A DNA stretch of 64,000 bases, from positions 1,276,001 through 1,340,000 of the forward strand of contig NZ_CP166866.1 of the NCBI RefSeq assembly GCF_047495555.1, in the 5' to 3' direction. The DNA is from Methanobacterium_D sp040373355. GTDB taxonomy: Archaea > Methanobacteriota > Methanobacteria > Methanobacteriales > Methanobacteriaceae. The notes under the pieces are model-generated. The model searched no databases. It was given only the letters and a program-made list of their open reading frames with translations, and was not told the DNA's origin. Both the position numbers and the translations under genes were made by a program. Numbering within the stretch: position 1 is the stretch's first letter; each line of letters opens with the position of its first letter. Positions 35,363 through 43,753 of this stretch are shown in pieces.

Positions 35363-35436
<74 letters not shown>

Positions 35437-35439
35437 CAA

Positions 35440-35495
35440 CCTTTTTTGCAAAAAAGGATTGATCAAAAAATCCTCGTAAAAAACTGCGTTTTTTA
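35440..35495 (+). terminator. Tandem hairpins after tRNA-Ala
   Basis: Three stems follow the tRNA at once: CCTTTTTT pairs with AAAAAAGG around GC (35440-35457); GGATT with AATCC (35456-35473, sharing two bases); TAAAAAAC with GTTTTTTA around TGC (35477-35495). The T-run in the first could end tRNA transcription. The remaining stems go beyond what a terminator needs. Confidence 0.45.
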
Positions 35496-35675
35496 CTGCG
35501 GAAAGCTAAAATAACAATTATTTTCTAAATCAAATTAACTATTTTGGAATTAAATAATTAATTTCTTAAAATTAAAGATTATTGTTTTAAAAAGATTCTT
35601 AAAAGCTAAAAATACATATTAAACTTATTTTGCTAAATTAAATTTAATAAGTTTAAAAATAAAGATACTGGACGT

Positions 35676-36332
35676 TTATAGTTCGTCCTTAAATTTCTGA
35701 ATACTGTTTATAATTTCTTCAATCCCTTCGCCGGTTTTCAAACTGCTTTTGATTACTACAACGCCAGGATTGAGTTTTAAAACATCTTCAACCATTTTAT
35801 TTTCATCAGCACCGACTGCTTCTGCGATATCAATTTTATTTATAATAACGATATCTGCATCTTTAAATATCAATGGATGTTTTTCTACTGTGTCGTCTCC
35901 TTCGCTTACGCTGATTACAACTATTCTTATATGAGATCCAAGATCAAAATCAACTGGACATATGAGATTTCCAACATTTTCGATAAATAGGAGATCTATG
36001 TCATCCATTGGAAGATCATGAAGTGCATGTTCAACAAGATGAGCATCTAAGTGACATTCACGTCCAGTATTTAATCCTACAACTGGAACATCGTGATTTT
36101 CGATTCTTCCAGCGTCAAATTTACTTATTACGTCTCCAGCGATTACACCTATTTTATAATCCATTTTTTCTATGAGAGTTTCTATAATGGAAGTTTTTCC
36201 AGAGCCTATAGCTCCTAAAAAGTCAATTGCAAATACCCCTGCTTTATCAAATATTCTCTGATTTCTTTTAGCAAGCTTTTTGTTTGCAACCATAATGTCG
36301 TGTTGTACTTCTACTTCGGCAATTTTATGCAT
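35676..36332 (-). CDS. hypB: Hydrogenase/urease nickel incorporation GTPase HypB
   Basis: SIMIBI-class GTPase that delivers Ni to [NiFe] hydrogenase with HypA. 218 residues: P-loop FLGAIGSGKTSIIE (near 38), switch region GRECHLDAHLV with the Cys-His pair that binds metal at the dimer interface, DIDLLFIENVGNLICP (Walker B-like) and VINKID (base recognition). No N-terminal His-rich Ni store. I start at 36332 because AGGAGG lies 6 bases before; the ATG two codons earlier abuts that site. Overlaps the hypA 3' end by 8 bases. Confidence 0.92.
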   Translation of the reverse strand: MHKIAEVEVQHDIMVANKKLAKRNQRIFDKAGVFAIDFLGAIGSGKTSIIETLIEKMDYKIGVIAGDVISKFDAGRIENHDVPVVGLNTGRECHLDAHLVEHALHDLPMDDIDLLFIENVGNLICPVDFDLGSHIRIVVISVSEGDDTVEKHPLIFKDADIVIINKIDIAEAVGADENKMVEDVLKLNPGVVVIKSSLKTGEGIEEIINSIQKFKDEL

Positions 36333-36705
36333 CTTCATCCTCCTTTTCTATTTTAATAGTTTTAACATTGCATTCTCTGCCCTTAATTATTTCTAAATCT
36401 TGCCCTTCACATTTAGGGCACTTTATAATTGGTACAAATTCATCAAGATCATCTGCAGGAGCAAGTCCCGTAAATTCACAAGTATTACATTTCATTTCAA
36501 TTGGAATATCGTCAATAATAATTTCTGCCCCTTCGAGAAGCGTATTTTCGCTTAAAACATCTATCATAAATTTAAGTTGTTCAGGATTTAACATGGTAAG
36601 TTTTCCAATTTCTATTGTAACTTCAGTGATTTCCTGAGCTTCATTTTTCTCTGCAACATCAATTGCAGTCTTTACTATGGCATCCGCCATTGAAAGTTCG
36701 TGCAT
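36325..36705 (-). CDS. hypA: Hydrogenase nickel incorporation protein HypA
   Basis: 126 residues. His2 in MHELSM is the Ni ligand, which fixes the start at 36705 (GAGGTGA upstream), not at the ATG three codons earlier. The zinc site is Cys73 and Cys76 (CNTC) with Cys96 and Cys99 (CPKC). Supplies Ni to hydrogenase large subunits via HypB, encoded next with an 8-base overlap. An acidic tail ends the protein. Confidence 0.93.
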   Translation of the reverse strand: MHELSMADAIVKTAIDVAEKNEAQEITEVTIEIGKLTMLNPEQLKFMIDVLSENTLLEGAEIIIDDIPIEMKCNTCEFTGLAPADDLDEFVPIIKCPKCEGQDLEIIKGRECNVKTIKIEKEDEDA

Positions 36706-36899
36706 TATCTTCACCTCAAATTAATAAGACATCATATATCATTAATTTATGAAATATTTGCTTTTTAATATGTTATTTAATAAGAATATGAAAGTTAATT
36801 GATCTAAAATAGATTAACTTATTATATATTAATTGATATCTTAAATAAGTTAATTTCAATATAAAAATTTTTATAACGATTATTTAAAAGGTGATTATT

Positions 36900-37760
36900 T
36901 TGATAATAGGAGGATCAGCGTCCCAAAAATTAGCTGCAAAAATTGCAAAAGAACTTGGATATCCATTAATCCCAATAGAAACTCGAAAGTTCCCTGATGG
37001 AGAAAGATACATTCGAATAAAGGGAGAAATAGATGAAGAAGCTATTGTAGTTCAATCAACAGGATATCCTCAAGATGAAAATTTAATGGAACTTTTTTTT
37101 ATTTTAAAGAATCTTAAAAGTATGGGACTTAAAAAAATTAGAGTAGTTATCCCTTATTTTGGTTATGGGCGGCAGGAAAGACGCTTTAAAAGCGGCGAAG
37201 CAGTTTCTGCATCTATAGTTTCTGAACTTCTTGAAGCTGCAGGTGCCAGTGAAATATTCTGTATTAATTTACATGAAGAAGATGTCACTGATTTTTTCAA
37301 TGTTCCAACATCTAATTTATCTGCAATGCCAATAATTGCAGATTATATTAAGAAAGTACTCAAAAATCCTGTAATTGTAGCTCCAGATAAGGGAGCACTT
37401 GGATTTGCAAAGGAAATTGCTGAAATTTTAGGTTGTGAATATGATTACCTTGAAAAAGTAAGGATATCCCCTCAAAAGGTTGAAACCAAGCCTAAAAATA
37501 TTGATGTTAAAGGAAAAGAAGCAGTGATAATTGATGATATTATAAGCACAGGTGGAACAATAGTAAATGCTACTGGTATTTTAAAAGAACTTGGAGCTTC
37601 TAAAGTCATTGTTTCATGTGTTCACCCTGTACTCGTTGAAGATGCACTGCTTAAAATATTTGCAGCAGATGTTGATGATGTTATATCAACAGACACTCTT
37701 CTTTCTGATGTAAGTATTATTTCCGTAGCTCCATTGGTCGCTGAAGCTTTAAAAAAATAA
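36900..37760 (+). CDS. prs: Ribose-phosphate pyrophosphokinase
   Basis: Makes PRPP from ribose 5-phosphate and ATP. 286 residues, archaeal short type. Seen: VIPYFGYGRQERRFKSGEAVSA (ATP site), CINLHEEDVTDFF, VAPDKGALGFAKEIA and the PRPP loop VIIDDIISTGGTIVNAT near residue 213. The start is TTG at 36900: the GGTGAT at 36890-36895 is the ribosome site, and a GTG start at 36891 would be that same site. Confidence 0.93.
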   Translation: MIIGGSASQKLAAKIAKELGYPLIPIETRKFPDGERYIRIKGEIDEEAIVVQSTGYPQDENLMELFFILKNLKSMGLKKIRVVIPYFGYGRQERRFKSGEAVSASIVSELLEAAGASEIFCINLHEEDVTDFFNVPTSNLSAMPIIADYIKKVLKNPVIVAPDKGALGFAKEIAEILGCEYDYLEKVRISPQKVETKPKNIDVKGKEAVIIDDIISTGGTIVNATGILKELGASKVIVSCVHPVLVEDALLKIFAADVDDVISTDTLLSDVSIISVAPLVAEALKK

Positions 37761-37777
37761 ATTAGTCTTTTTTATTT

Positions 37778-38590
37778 TTATCGTGGTTTACATACGGGAT
37801 CTATAGATTTAAAATTGGAATGAGATGTTCTAAGGGTTATTAAGTTGTTTTTTATGGCTTCAAGTATATATCTCGGTCTGTGACCATATTTTTTAATATA
37901 TGGTGTTATTTGAGATTCAGTTATGCCTTCAAAATGACTTTTAACAATCTCAATTGTTTCCATTTCAGTATATCCTATTTCTACTACCTCAAAAAATAAT
38001 TTTAATAGATTTTTAAGTAATAATGATAATAAATTAAAGTCTGAAAATAGGTCATACTTTTTATTATTTATTACAAATGACCATGTAGTGTGAAAAATTA
38101 AATTTACTTCTTTTAAATTATTCAAATATTTTAAACATTCATAAATTATTTTAAAATATAATATAATTGATTTTAGACGATTACATCTTAACCATTCGCT
38201 AAGTTCAATTCTATTTTCTCTTAAACTACCATAATCAAACAACTTGTCTGCAAATAAAATAGCATCAAACTTTGAAAGTTTATGATAAGCTTCTTCTTTG
38301 GTATTTACATTAAATTCTCTTTTTAATGTATTTATAAATTCATCAAATACTTCATTTGCACTCAAATTTATATTTTCTAATTTAAGCTCTACATCATATA
38401 TATTTAAATCAAGTAGATTATTTGCATGATAAATATTAGATGATTTACCTGTGCCTGGAGCACCTATTATATGAATGATCCTTCCCTTTTGAGTTTTTAA
38501 ACTTTTAAATTTGTTGCAAAGTTTTGAAAAAGCAGATGTAACAACAAAAATTTTATTATCATCTGTACAAGTAATCTTAAATTTTTCCAT
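37778..38590 (-). CDS. P-loop ATPase of unknown function
   Basis: 270 residues. Walker A is IIHIIGAPGTGKSSNIYHANN near residue 38; a Walker B-like VNLIFHTTW occurs near 162. The C-terminal part (HFEGITESQITPYIKKYGHRPRYILEAIKNN) has the look of the winged-helix or lid region of STAND/AAA-type ATPases. Lys- and Leu-rich, AT-rich codons, no partner gene beside it. I cannot name a function. Convergent with prs, 17 bp apart. Confidence 0.6.
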   Translation of the reverse strand: MEKFKITCTDDNKIFVVTSAFSKLCNKFKSLKTQKGRIIHIIGAPGTGKSSNIYHANNLLDLNIYDVELKLENINLSANEVFDEFINTLKREFNVNTKEEAYHKLSKFDAILFADKLFDYGSLRENRIELSEWLRCNRLKSIILYFKIIYECLKYLNNLKEVNLIFHTTWSFVINNKKYDLFSDFNLLSLLLKNLLKLFFEVVEIGYTEMETIEIVKSHFEGITESQITPYIKKYGHRPRYILEAIKNNLITLRTSHSNFKSIDPVCKPR

Positions 38591-38757
38591 AATAGTAATA
38601 TGTTATTTATAATTGTTAATATTATCTTTTTTCTTAATTCATCTATTATCTGCTATTTATTAATCTAAAAACTTGGAAACTTCTATTTAAAAAATTCTAC
38701 TATTTAATTTAATAATATTAATATTTAATTTCTGACATAGATGTTATAGGTGATAAT

Positions 38758-39114
38758 TTGGTTAGCTTGAAGTCTATAATTGGAAAAAAAGAATCCTCAA
38801 AAAAAGAAAAAACTGCAGGGGATATTCCTTTTGAAAGGGAAAATATGGTAAGATGTCTCTGTCCACAATGTGAAGTCCAAAAAAACAGTCAATGTGCCCA
38901 CGATAAAATGTTAATGCTTCAAATATCTATGAGGGGAATGAGTCCAGAACCTTCAGAATTTCCAGGAATGTACTGTGCAAATGGAAAAGCAAGCTGCGAT
39001 GATCTCGACCCTAATAATCAATGCAAATGTCCTAATTGTGAAGTATGGAAAGAATACGAATTGAATTCAAAACAAATAAGTAACTATTTCTGTCAAAATG
39101 GAAAAGCAAAATAA
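38758..39114 (+). CDS. DUF2769 Cys-rich protein
   Basis: 118 residues. Two copies of a Cys-rich unit: CLCPQCEVQKNSQC...MYCANGKASC near 33-80 and CKCPNCEVWKE...YFCQNGKAK near 87-117. Two C-x-CP-x-C clusters ending in YC/FC-NGKA suggest two metal (zinc or Fe-S) sites. The family is found in methanogens and function is unknown. Start TTG, after GGTGATAA. Nothing else is linked to it. Confidence 0.7.
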   Translation: MVSLKSIIGKKESSKKEKTAGDIPFERENMVRCLCPQCEVQKNSQCAHDKMLMLQISMRGMSPEPSEFPGMYCANGKASCDDLDPNNQCKCPNCEVWKEYELNSKQISNYFCQNGKAK

Positions 39115-39197
39115 ATTAAATATTAAGGAAATAATTTCTAATTAATTCCCTTAAATTACATTGTTAATTTTGAATATTTCAAAAAAAGAAATTAAAG

Positions 39198-40784
39198 TTA
39201 TTCTTTTTTATTTGCAGGTTCAACATTAACGCTTTTTCCTTTAATTTTGGATTTATCCATTAAGGAAAGGAAATCACGCGCACTCTCTTCTGGAACTTCG
39301 ATAAAAGAAAATTTATCGAAAATGTCGATTTTACCGATCACATGGCTTGAAAGCCCTGTAGCATCGTCAACACCTTTGACTATATCTTTTGCTTTTATTC
39401 TTTGTTTTCTACCTATGTTCATAAAGAAACGTACCATTCCAGGACTTGCTCCAGTATCTCCAAAGTCTTCATCATCAGAACTTTCTTTTTGTGGTTCTTT
39501 GTTCATTACCATTTTTAAAAGCGCTGCTGCAGTTTCAACTGATGTGTAATCTTCTTCCATTAATTGTTCAACTAAGTGGATATACTTGTTTAAATCAGCA
39601 TTATTAACTACTGATTTAACTTTTTCAAGGAATATATCGGTCTTTATTTCTTCAACATCAGCAAGTGTAGGAATTCTGTGTTGTTCAATTTTGGTCTTAG
39701 TAAACTTCTGAATGTCTCTAAGTTGATAAATCTCCCTACCTGAAACAAAGGTGAAAGCACGTCCAGTTCTACCAGCACGACCAGTTCTACCTATCCTATG
39801 TACATAGTATTCATCATCGTTAGGTACATCATAGTTGAATACTGCTTCAACATCATCAACGTCAATTCCACGTGCTGCTACATCAGTTGCAACCAGAATC
39901 TCTATTTGGCCATTTCTAAACTTACCCATAACACGGTCACGCTGTTTTTGAGTCATGTCACCGTGAAGACCATCTGCAAGATATCCGCGTACTTGAAGGT
40001 GGGTTACTAATGCATCGACCCTTCTTTTAGTGTTACAAAATACTAAAGATAATTTAGGATTGTAAATGTCTACTAAACGAGATAGAAGTTCTAACTTCAT
40101 CTTTTCTTTAACTTCAAAGTATATCTGCTGAATTTCAGGAACGGTCATTTCCTGATGAACTACTTTTACAAATTCAGGGTTAGTCTGGAATTTCTTTGCA
40201 AGGCTTAAAATAGGTTTAGACATTGTAGCCGAAAAAAGAAGAGTTTGTCTATCTTCTGACATATCTTCAAGTACAAATTCTATATCTTCCCTAAAACCCA
40301 TGTCCAGCATTTCGTCTGCTTCGTCTAACACAATTGTGCCCACACTATGCATCTGAAGTGTTCCACGTCTCATGTGGTCCATTACACGCCCAGGTGTACC
40401 GATAATAATTTGAACACCCTTTTTCAATGCTTTAATCTGCCTTTCTATAGGTTGTCCACCATATATTGGTAAAACATTGATTCTTCTCATGTATTTTGAA
40501 AGCTTTCTTAATTCTTCGGCAACTTGAATGGCAAGTTCTCTTGTAGGGCACAATATAACTGCCTGTAACTCTTTATTTTCAGGGTTAACTGTTTCTAAAA
40601 TAGGAATACCAAACGCTGCAGTTTTACCTGTACCTGTTTGTGCTTGTCCGGTTACATCTTTTCCATCTAAAACATGAGGGATGGCAAGTGATTGAATGGG
40701 AGTTGCCTCTTCGAATCCCATGTCTGCAATGGCTTTTTTGATCTCTTCAGAGAGATCTAATTCAAAAAATTTTAATCTATTCAT
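39198..40784 (-). CDS. deaD: DEAD-box ATP-dependent RNA helicase
   Basis: 528 residues. Q motif FFELDLSEEIKKAIADMGFEEATPIQ at the start, then AQTGTGKTAAFG, PTRELA, DEADEMLD, SATMS, LVFCNT, ATDVAARGID and HRIGRTGRAGR. After a linker with many acidic residues comes a DbpA/RNA-binding-type domain (about 450-520; GMVRFFMNIGRKQRIKAKDIV). Probably a cold- or ribosome-assembly helicase like CsdA/DeaD. AGGACGAT before the ATG. Possibly expressed alone: about 190 bp lie before the next gene. Confidence 0.92.
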   Translation of the reverse strand: MNRLKFFELDLSEEIKKAIADMGFEEATPIQSLAIPHVLDGKDVTGQAQTGTGKTAAFGIPILETVNPENKELQAVILCPTRELAIQVAEELRKLSKYMRRINVLPIYGGQPIERQIKALKKGVQIIIGTPGRVMDHMRRGTLQMHSVGTIVLDEADEMLDMGFREDIEFVLEDMSEDRQTLLFSATMSKPILSLAKKFQTNPEFVKVVHQEMTVPEIQQIYFEVKEKMKLELLSRLVDIYNPKLSLVFCNTKRRVDALVTHLQVRGYLADGLHGDMTQKQRDRVMGKFRNGQIEILVATDVAARGIDVDDVEAVFNYDVPNDDEYYVHRIGRTGRAGRTGRAFTFVSGREIYQLRDIQKFTKTKIEQHRIPTLADVEEIKTDIFLEKVKSVVNNADLNKYIHLVEQLMEEDYTSVETAAALLKMVMNKEPQKESSDDEDFGDTGASPGMVRFFMNIGRKQRIKAKDIVKGVDDATGLSSHVIGKIDIFDKFSFIEVPEESARDFLSLMDKSKIKGKSVNVEPANKKE

Positions 40785-40976
40785 AGTATCGTCCTTATAT
40801 AATCTAATTTTATGATATTCAATATGAAAAACACTAAAAAATTAACAGATAGCATAAATCAATAAGTATCAAAATTTTGTAATTCAATTAAATATTTGTT
40901 ATGAGTGCATTTAAATTATTCTATTATTTTGAAAATAAATTTATTTAAATTAAAAAGATGGGGAAAAATAATTTCC

Positions 40977-42869
40977 CTAGTGGGTTGTAGGATTTTGTAA
41001 TATTCCTGTGGGTACAATGTCACTAATCTTTTGCATCTTGTCCAAAAGACTTTTTTTGCCTTTTCCAATCAATGCATGTTTAAGTACATCATTTAATGTT
41101 TCTACAGGAATTATTTCAATTTTGTTTTTGTATCTGTCCTCAATCAAAACATCATTCATATTTGATTTAGGTATCAAAACTTTTTTAATTCCAGATTCTG
41201 CTGCAGCTTCAATTTTACCAGTTACTCCACCTACAGGTAGAACATCTCCACGAACACTTAAAGATCCAGTAAGTGCAACGGACTGGTCAACAGGAATATT
41301 TTCAAGAGATGAAACTACTGCTGTTGCTATTGAAACACTTGCACTATCTCCTTCAACACCTTCATAAGACTGCAGGAACTGTATGTGGATATCATAGCGT
41401 GATATATCTGTTCCGGTGTGCTTTTTAATTAAAGCACTGACGTTTTGAACAGCTTCTTTAGCTATTTCTCCAAGTTTACCTGTTGCAATAATCCTACCTT
41501 CCTCTCTACTTTGAGCAGGTGCAGCTTCTGCAACTATGGGAAGGATGATACCGCTTCGGTCTCCAATTACTGCAAGACCGTTTACTGTACCAACTTTACC
41601 TCCTTCGGAGTTAAATACTTCATATTTTTTCCTCTGACCTATGTATCTGTCAGCAATTTGCTGCTCAAGAGTTCTTGCAAGCTTTTTAGCACTTATAACA
41701 TGGGCAACAGTAACATTTTCTGCCCCATCTCCTTTAGCTATATCTCCTGCAGCTCTTATAAGTCCTCCTAGATCTCTTAATTTTAAGGTTAGTGAATCTT
41801 TTTTACCGGCCCTTCTTTGAGCTTCTCTTATAATTTCATTTATAGCTTCTCGACTGAAGTGAGGTATTCTGCCGTCTTTTTTAACTTCCTGAGCTACAAA
41901 TTGTATTAGTTTATCTCTATTTTCGGGAGTATCTGGCATTGAATCTTTCATAAAGACTTCATAACCGTATCCACGAATTCTTGACCTAAGTGCAATGTGC
42001 ATTCCTTCAAGTACCTGAAGGTTTCCTGAAGCTACGAGAACAAAGTCGCATGGAACTTCTTGGGATCTAACCATTGCTCCACTGCTTGTTTCGCTCTGTC
42101 CTGTTATTGAATACTTTTTCTCCTGCATAGCTGTCAAAAGCTCCTGCTGGGTTTTATTTTTCATTGTACCAATTTCGTCAATGTAAAGAACACCTTTGTT
42201 GGATTTATGGATCATTCCAGCTTCAACACGTTCGTGTGCAGGAGTTCCAAGTCCTCCAGATTGATAAGGGTCATGTCTTACATCACCTAAAAGTGCACCA
42301 GCATGAGAACCTGTTGCATCTACAAAAGGAGCAATAATATTATTTTCATTATTTACGAGAAGTTTAGGAACCATAATTGAAGTTTTTGGCTTCATCTGTT
42401 GAAGTGCAAGGAAAACAATTCCCGCTGCTATAATTGCAGCTAATATTTGATTTACAATAAATCCAACGATCAAAATAAAGGTTATTATGATCATCATAAA
42501 CATGTTTTTCTTTTCTTCTTGGCCTTTTGCCTTTGCTTTATAGTTTGCAACTATCTTTTTACCCTCACCTGCAGGCATAGTTCCAATTAAAGGATTATGA
42601 TTATCTTCAGCGTTAGGATAAACAAGAATGTCCTGAAGTTCTTCTCCAGGAAGCAGTTCTGCCATTCCTTTGGCAAGCATTGATTTACCAATACCCGGTT
42701 CTCCAATTAAAAGAACATTTCTTCGCTGTTTAGCAGCTTTTTTTATGGTTTCTACTGCTTCTTCCTGACCTATAATCTGGTCAATTATTTTTTCAGGAAC
42801 CTCAATTTCTCCTGAACTTGAATAACTTCTTAATTTAAATGAATTTGAGTTTGAATTTAGATTTGCCAT
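40977..42869 (-). CDS. lonB: Membrane-bound LonB-type protease
   Basis: ATP-dependent protease of archaeal membranes, 630 residues. AAA+ module with LLIGEPGIGKSMLAKGMAE near residue 54, an inserted segment with two membrane helices (about 118-156) that anchors the ring, Walker B GVLYIDEIGTM, then the protease domain. Catalytic Ser509 (VEGDSASVS) and Lys552 (GGVTGKIEAA) have the 43-residue spacing of LonB. Good AGGAGG-type site before the ATG. The AT-rich 393-bp gap upstream likely holds its promoter. Confidence 0.95.
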   Translation of the reverse strand: MANLNSNSNSFKLRSYSSSGEIEVPEKIIDQIIGQEEAVETIKKAAKQRRNVLLIGEPGIGKSMLAKGMAELLPGEELQDILVYPNAEDNHNPLIGTMPAGEGKKIVANYKAKAKGQEEKKNMFMMIIITFILIVGFIVNQILAAIIAAGIVFLALQQMKPKTSIMVPKLLVNNENNIIAPFVDATGSHAGALLGDVRHDPYQSGGLGTPAHERVEAGMIHKSNKGVLYIDEIGTMKNKTQQELLTAMQEKKYSITGQSETSSGAMVRSQEVPCDFVLVASGNLQVLEGMHIALRSRIRGYGYEVFMKDSMPDTPENRDKLIQFVAQEVKKDGRIPHFSREAINEIIREAQRRAGKKDSLTLKLRDLGGLIRAAGDIAKGDGAENVTVAHVISAKKLARTLEQQIADRYIGQRKKYEVFNSEGGKVGTVNGLAVIGDRSGIILPIVAEAAPAQSREEGRIIATGKLGEIAKEAVQNVSALIKKHTGTDISRYDIHIQFLQSYEGVEGDSASVSIATAVVSSLENIPVDQSVALTGSLSVRGDVLPVGGVTGKIEAAAESGIKKVLIPKSNMNDVLIEDRYKNKIEIIPVETLNDVLKHALIGKGKKSLLDKMQKISDIVPTGILQNPTTH

Positions 42870-43262
42870 GATTCATGACAACCTCCTTTTATTCATTTTG
42901 TAAAAAATTAACATATTTTTAATAAATTTATTTTAGTATCTTTGATATTAAATTTATTAATATATACTATTGATATATATAAATATCTACTTTTCGCTTT
43001 TCCATTTAAAATATTAATTTTTTAAAATAAAAGTATTTATTATTTTTAAATATCCATCTAATTAATATTTTTAAGCTGTTTATATTTATATTTTTGTAAA
43101 TGGGACTTTTTTTAAATAATATCCAATTCAAATAACTTTTTTATTATTAAAATGTTTTAAATATACTAAATTATAGTAAAAAAATTATATTGGAATTAAA
43201 AAGAATTTGTAACCTTATTTCATTGAAATTTTTCATATGAATTTATATAATCATTGAGATGA
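42870..43262. other. AT-rich gene-free gap upstream of lonB
   Basis: No coding frame worth calling and no tRNA. A TATA-like alternating TA run at about 42973-42985 suits a lonB promoter and gives a leader of about 85 nt. The rest is A- and T-rich sequence with T-runs (43024-43036, 43109-43116) that may end the Sm-like gene's transcript on the minus strand. I see no repeat or palindrome of note. Confidence 0.4.
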
Positions 43263-43517
43263 TTATTCCTTTTCAATTTTGGTCCCTATCCTAACACTCT
43301 GGATTGATCCTCCATTAATCATTTCTTTAACTCCATCACCATGTTCTATAATGAAATTTAAGTCATTAAATTCAATTGCAAGCACTTTCCCCCGTATTGA
43401 ATGGCCATTTACAAGTATGATAGTTACATCTTTCTCTTTAAAATCCTTAAGTTCACTATAAAAGATACTTTCAGTTTTAGAAACAGTTTTTGATACTTCA
43501 GATTTTTTACTTATCAT
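43263..43517 (-). CDS. Small Sm-like (LSm-fold) protein
   Basis: 84 residues from the ATG at 43517 (GGGG upstream). After a polar N-terminal arm of about 28 residues comes a region like the Sm fold: an Sm1-like VTIILVNGHSIRGKVLAIEFNDLNF and a short Sm2-like GGSIQSVRIG. The canonical archaeal RNA-binding residues (D-x-MN) are here NDLN, and the loop is short. It could be a divergent LSm or Hfq-like RNA binder; the match is by eye. Confidence 0.5.
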   Translation of the reverse strand: MISKKSEVSKTVSKTESIFYSELKDFKEKDVTIILVNGHSIRGKVLAIEFNDLNFIIEHGDGVKEMINGGSIQSVRIGTKIEKE

Positions 43518-43753
43518 AGAAAACCCCAATTTAAAATTATTTATTAAATATTTAATCTACTAAGATTACTTTCAGCTATTATGAGTTTAAATGTAGTTTT
43601 AATTTGACACAAAATTATATTATTACTATGTTGTTAATTACTTATGAAAATATCTAATTTAATGAAAAAATACAACATAGAATTTATATATGCTGTTTGG
43701 CAGATTTCAAGTAAATTAAGATAAGAAATGATGTTATTACAGGGGACAAAATA

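Noticed and set aside
36368..36637. 89-codon plus-strand frame inside hypA
   Set aside because: Antisense to hypA, whose Ni and Zn ligands are intact; no promoter or ribosome site.
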